A program made the position numbers and the translations under genes. Shown here in pieces: positions 61,961 to 64,000 of a DNA stretch of 64,000 nucleotides. Positions within the stretch are counted from its first letter, which is position 1. Every line of letters begins with the position of its first letter. The stretch is from Pandoraea aquatica (GTDB taxonomy: Bacteria > Pseudomonadota > Gammaproteobacteria > Burkholderiales > Burkholderiaceae), in NCBI RefSeq assembly GCF_902459565.1, contig NZ_CABPSN010000001.1, forward strand, positions 62,001 to 126,000, written 5' to 3'. A model generated the notes under the pieces. That model was not told the DNA's origin. It did no database searches and saw only the letters and a program-made list of their open reading frames with translations.

Positions 61961-64000
61961 TCAGGCCATCACGGGCGCGCCGGGGATGCCCGGCAGCGTC
62001 GAGAGCAGGCGCGCGAAGGCGTCGCCAGTCAGCGGTTTGCCCAGCAGGAAACCTTGCAGTTCGTCGCAATCGAGTGTTTTGAGCGCTTCGCGTTGCGAAG
62101 CCGTCTCGACGCCTTCTGCCACCACATCCATATCGAGCGAGTGGGCCAGCGCGATGATCGCCGACACCACGGCACTGCCTTCCCGTCCGCAAGTGTCCAG
62201 CCCGTTGGTGAAAAAGCGATCCATCTTCAACTGCTTGACGCGGAAGCGTTGCAAGTACGCCAGACTCGAATAGCCCGTACCAAAGTCGTCGATCGCCACC
62301 TCGAAGCCGTGATCCTGGAAGGCGCGGATCACGTCGATCGTGTGCTGTGCATCGAACATCGCGACCGTCTCCGTAATCTCGAACATCAGCCGCGTGCAGG
62401 CGATACCTGCGTCGTGCACGATTTCCACGATGTTCTCGACCAACTGCGACTGCGCCATCTGGCGCGGCGACAGGTTGATCGCCACCTTCACCGGCGGCAA
62501 CCCGGCCGCATCCCACTCCTTGATGTGCTGGCAGGTGGCACGCACCACCCAGTAACCGATCTGCACGATCTGTCCCGTGCGCTCGGCCACCGGGATGAAG
62601 TCGGCCGGCTGTAATTCGCCGAAGGTCGGGTGCGTCAGGCGCAGCAGGGCCTCGGCCCCCGCCAGCGCTTCCGTGTCGCCACGATACTTCGGCTGGAAAT
62701 GCAGCGAGAAGTACTGCTCGCTCTCGGCGTCGTGCAGCGCTTGCTGAATCTCCCAGGTGCGCTGGGCCGCCGCGTTCATGCGTGGCTCGAAGTACCGGAA
62801 GATGCCCCGTCCCGCGCGCTTGGCTTCGTACATGGCGGTGTCGGCATGCTTGAGCAGCAGGTCGATGCTGTCGCCGTCGTCGGGGAAGAGCGCCACACCA
62901 ATGCTGGGCATGACGTGCAGCGACTGGGAGCCGACCTTCAGGCCGTCGCGCATGTCGTCAAGTAGGCGCTGCGCCACGCGTCCCGCCACTTCCGGGGACG
63001 ACAGCGAACCGAGCAGCACCACAAACTCGTCGCCGCCGAGCCGTGCCACCACGTCGTCGCCGTTCACGTTCTTGCGCAGTCGCTTGGCGAAGGCGCGCAG
63101 CACGTCGTCACCCACGTTGTGGCCCAGCGAGTCGTTGATGGTCTTGAAGCCGTCCAGATCCATGAACAGCACCGCAAACCGGCGCTGGTCGCGACGCGAG
63201 TTGATCAGCATGCGCGCGGCGGCGTCATGCAGCGCGCGGCGGTTGGGCAGATCCGTCAGCGCGTCGTACGTCGCCATGCGGGCGATCTGGGTGTTCAGTT
63301 GCAGGACGGAATTGGCCAGGAAGCTCGTGCGGGCATCCAGACGGGAGACGAGCAGGGTGGTCACCAGAATCAGGAAGGTGAACAGGCTCACGGTCGTGAC
63401 CATCCACGGCGAACTCACGCCGTTGGCCGCGCCGCAGACGGCACCCGCGGCGAACGTGGCGGCCGACATGCCCGTGTAGTGCATCGCCGTGATGGCGAGC
63501 CCCATGACGACGGCGGCACCCACGCGCTTGGCCATCACATAGCGCAGGCTGCCGTCGCGTAGTGTCCGGGCGATCCACAGCGCCGCCGTGGCGGCCGCAA
63601 TGGCAATGGTGATCGACGCGGCGAAGAGCAGCGGATCGTAGCTGATGTCCGGGTCCATCTTCATGGCAGCCATGCCGGAGTAGTGCATGGCGGCGATGCC
63701 GATGCCCAGCGTGACGCCCGCGCATCCGAGACGCCACCGGGTGAAGCGTTCGCTGGCGACGAGCCAGAGCGCCGCCCATGAAATGGCAATCGCAATGCCG
63801 AGCGACGCGGCCGTGATGGCCGGGTCGTAGCCGAGCGGCAGGGTGGCCTTCGAGTCGAGCGGTGACCACGAAGGCGACAGCGACAGGGCGAGCATGCCGA
63901 TGAAGTGCATCGACCAGATGCCGATGCCCATGGCGGTCGCGCCCACGGCAAGCCACGCGTGACGCATGCCACGGTGGGTCAGAAGATAAATGCGACCTGA
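61961..64000 (-). CDS. MHYT-GGDEF-EAL cyclic-di-GMP protein, 5' end outside the window
   Basis: The frame is open to the right edge; 679 residues are visible. The N-terminus lacks the first part of the MHYT sensor, and the codons up to base 64000 continue the frame without a start, so the true start is outside. MHYT repeats are seen as SMHFIGM, AMHYSGM and AMHYTGM in about six TM segments (an oxygen, CO or NO sensor is proposed for this domain, through bound metal). GGDEF (intact GGDEF, no I-site) and EAL (EALLRLTHPTF, ETVAMF, DDFGTGYSSLAYL) follow. A hairpin (61947-61953 with 61969-61975) overlaps the stop and may be a shared terminator with the HxlR gene. Confidence 0.9.
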   Translation of the reverse strand, partial: SGRIYLLTHRGMRHAWLAVGATAMGIGIWSMHFIGMLALSLSPSWSPLDSKATLPLGYDPAITAASLGIAIAISWAALWLVASERFTRWRLGCAGVTLGIGIAAMHYSGMAAMKMDPDISYDPLLFAASITIAIAAATAALWIARTLRDGSLRYVMAKRVGAAVVMGLAITAMHYTGMSAATFAAGAVCGAANGVSSPWMVTTVSLFTFLILVTTLLVSRLDARTSFLANSVLQLNTQIARMATYDALTDLPNRRALHDAAARMLINSRRDQRRFAVLFMDLDGFKTINDSLGHNVGDDVLRAFAKRLRKNVNGDDVVARLGGDEFVVLLGSLSSPEVAGRVAQRLLDDMRDGLKVGSQSLHVMPSIGVALFPDDGDSIDLLLKHADTAMYEAKRAGRGIFRYFEPRMNAAAQRTWEIQQALHDAESEQYFSLHFQPKYRGDTEALAGAEALLRLTHPTFGELQPADFIPVAERTGQIVQIGYWVVRATCQHIKEWDAAGLPPVKVAINLSPRQMAQSQLVENIVEIVHDAGIACTRLMFEITETVAMFDAQHTIDVIRAFQDHGFEVAIDDFGTGYSSLAYLQRFRVKQLKMDRFFTNGLDTCGREGSAVVSAIIALAHSLDMDVVAEGVETASQREALKTLDCDELQGFLLGKPLTGDAFARLLSTLPGIPGAPVMA

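Overview
The window is high-GC, gene-dense bacterial chromosome. The gene content points to a betaproteobacterium of the Burkholderiales, probably Burkholderiaceae such as Pandoraea or a close relative: a Liv-type ABC system, DHA2 efflux with a NodT-type outer-membrane factor, several cyclic-di-GMP proteins, a DUF1254 pair and an FtsK with a long Pro/Ala-rich linker. This genus guess is inference from protein style, not from a search. No rRNA, tRNA, CRISPR array, transposase or phage structural gene was recognised.

Layout. 1-2.2 kb: end of a sodium:neurotransmitter-type symporter, glutathione reductase (gor), then a compact palindromic MITE-like element (1945-2213). 2.7-6.7 kb: a small secreted protein, a DASS-family anion transporter with an LDH2-family dehydrogenase, and a solitary ATP synthase epsilon gene (atpC) far from any atp operon. 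6.7-14.6 kb, minus strand: a toxin-complex (Tc) operon made of an unknown two-repeat protein, TcB (SpvB/TcdB type) and TcC (Rhs cocoon) whose variable C-terminus looks like a RelE/ParE-type toxin. No TcA is present in the window. 14.9-22.6 kb: a catabolic operon of crotonase, polyamine-type ABC transporter (binding protein, ATPase, fused double permease), acyl-CoA ligase and IclR regulator.

22.9-31.1 kb: a membrane diguanylate cyclase, an outer-membrane barrel protein, two DUF1254/DUF1214 proteins and a type Va autotransporter, with AT-rich promoter regions that contrast with the rest. 31.2-38.3 kb: a TfoX-like protein, a marR-DHA2 efflux pair, a FeeM-like acyltransferase and a large 7TM-PAS-GGDEF-EAL protein. 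38.8-43.8 kb: a GT42/DUF115-like protein and FtsK.

44.3-49.4 kb: branched-chain amino acid ABC transporter (livK, livH, fused livM-livG, livF). 49.4-54.0 kb: LysE exporter with a divergent Lrp regulator, an AcuI/YhdH reductase and tandem nitronate-monooxygenase paralogues. 54.2-56.5 kb: a divergent tyrosine recombinase/KfrA-like pair around an AT-rich palindromic spacer. 56.6-61.9 kb: tripartite multidrug efflux (outer-membrane factor divergent from emrA-emrB) and an HxlR regulator. 62.0-64.0 kb: an MHYT-GGDEF-EAL protein running off the right edge.

The most unusual parts are the Tc operon with its atypical payload and unknown first gene, the recombinase/KfrA module, the FeeM-like/c-di-GMP pair, the orphan atpC and the MITE-like element.
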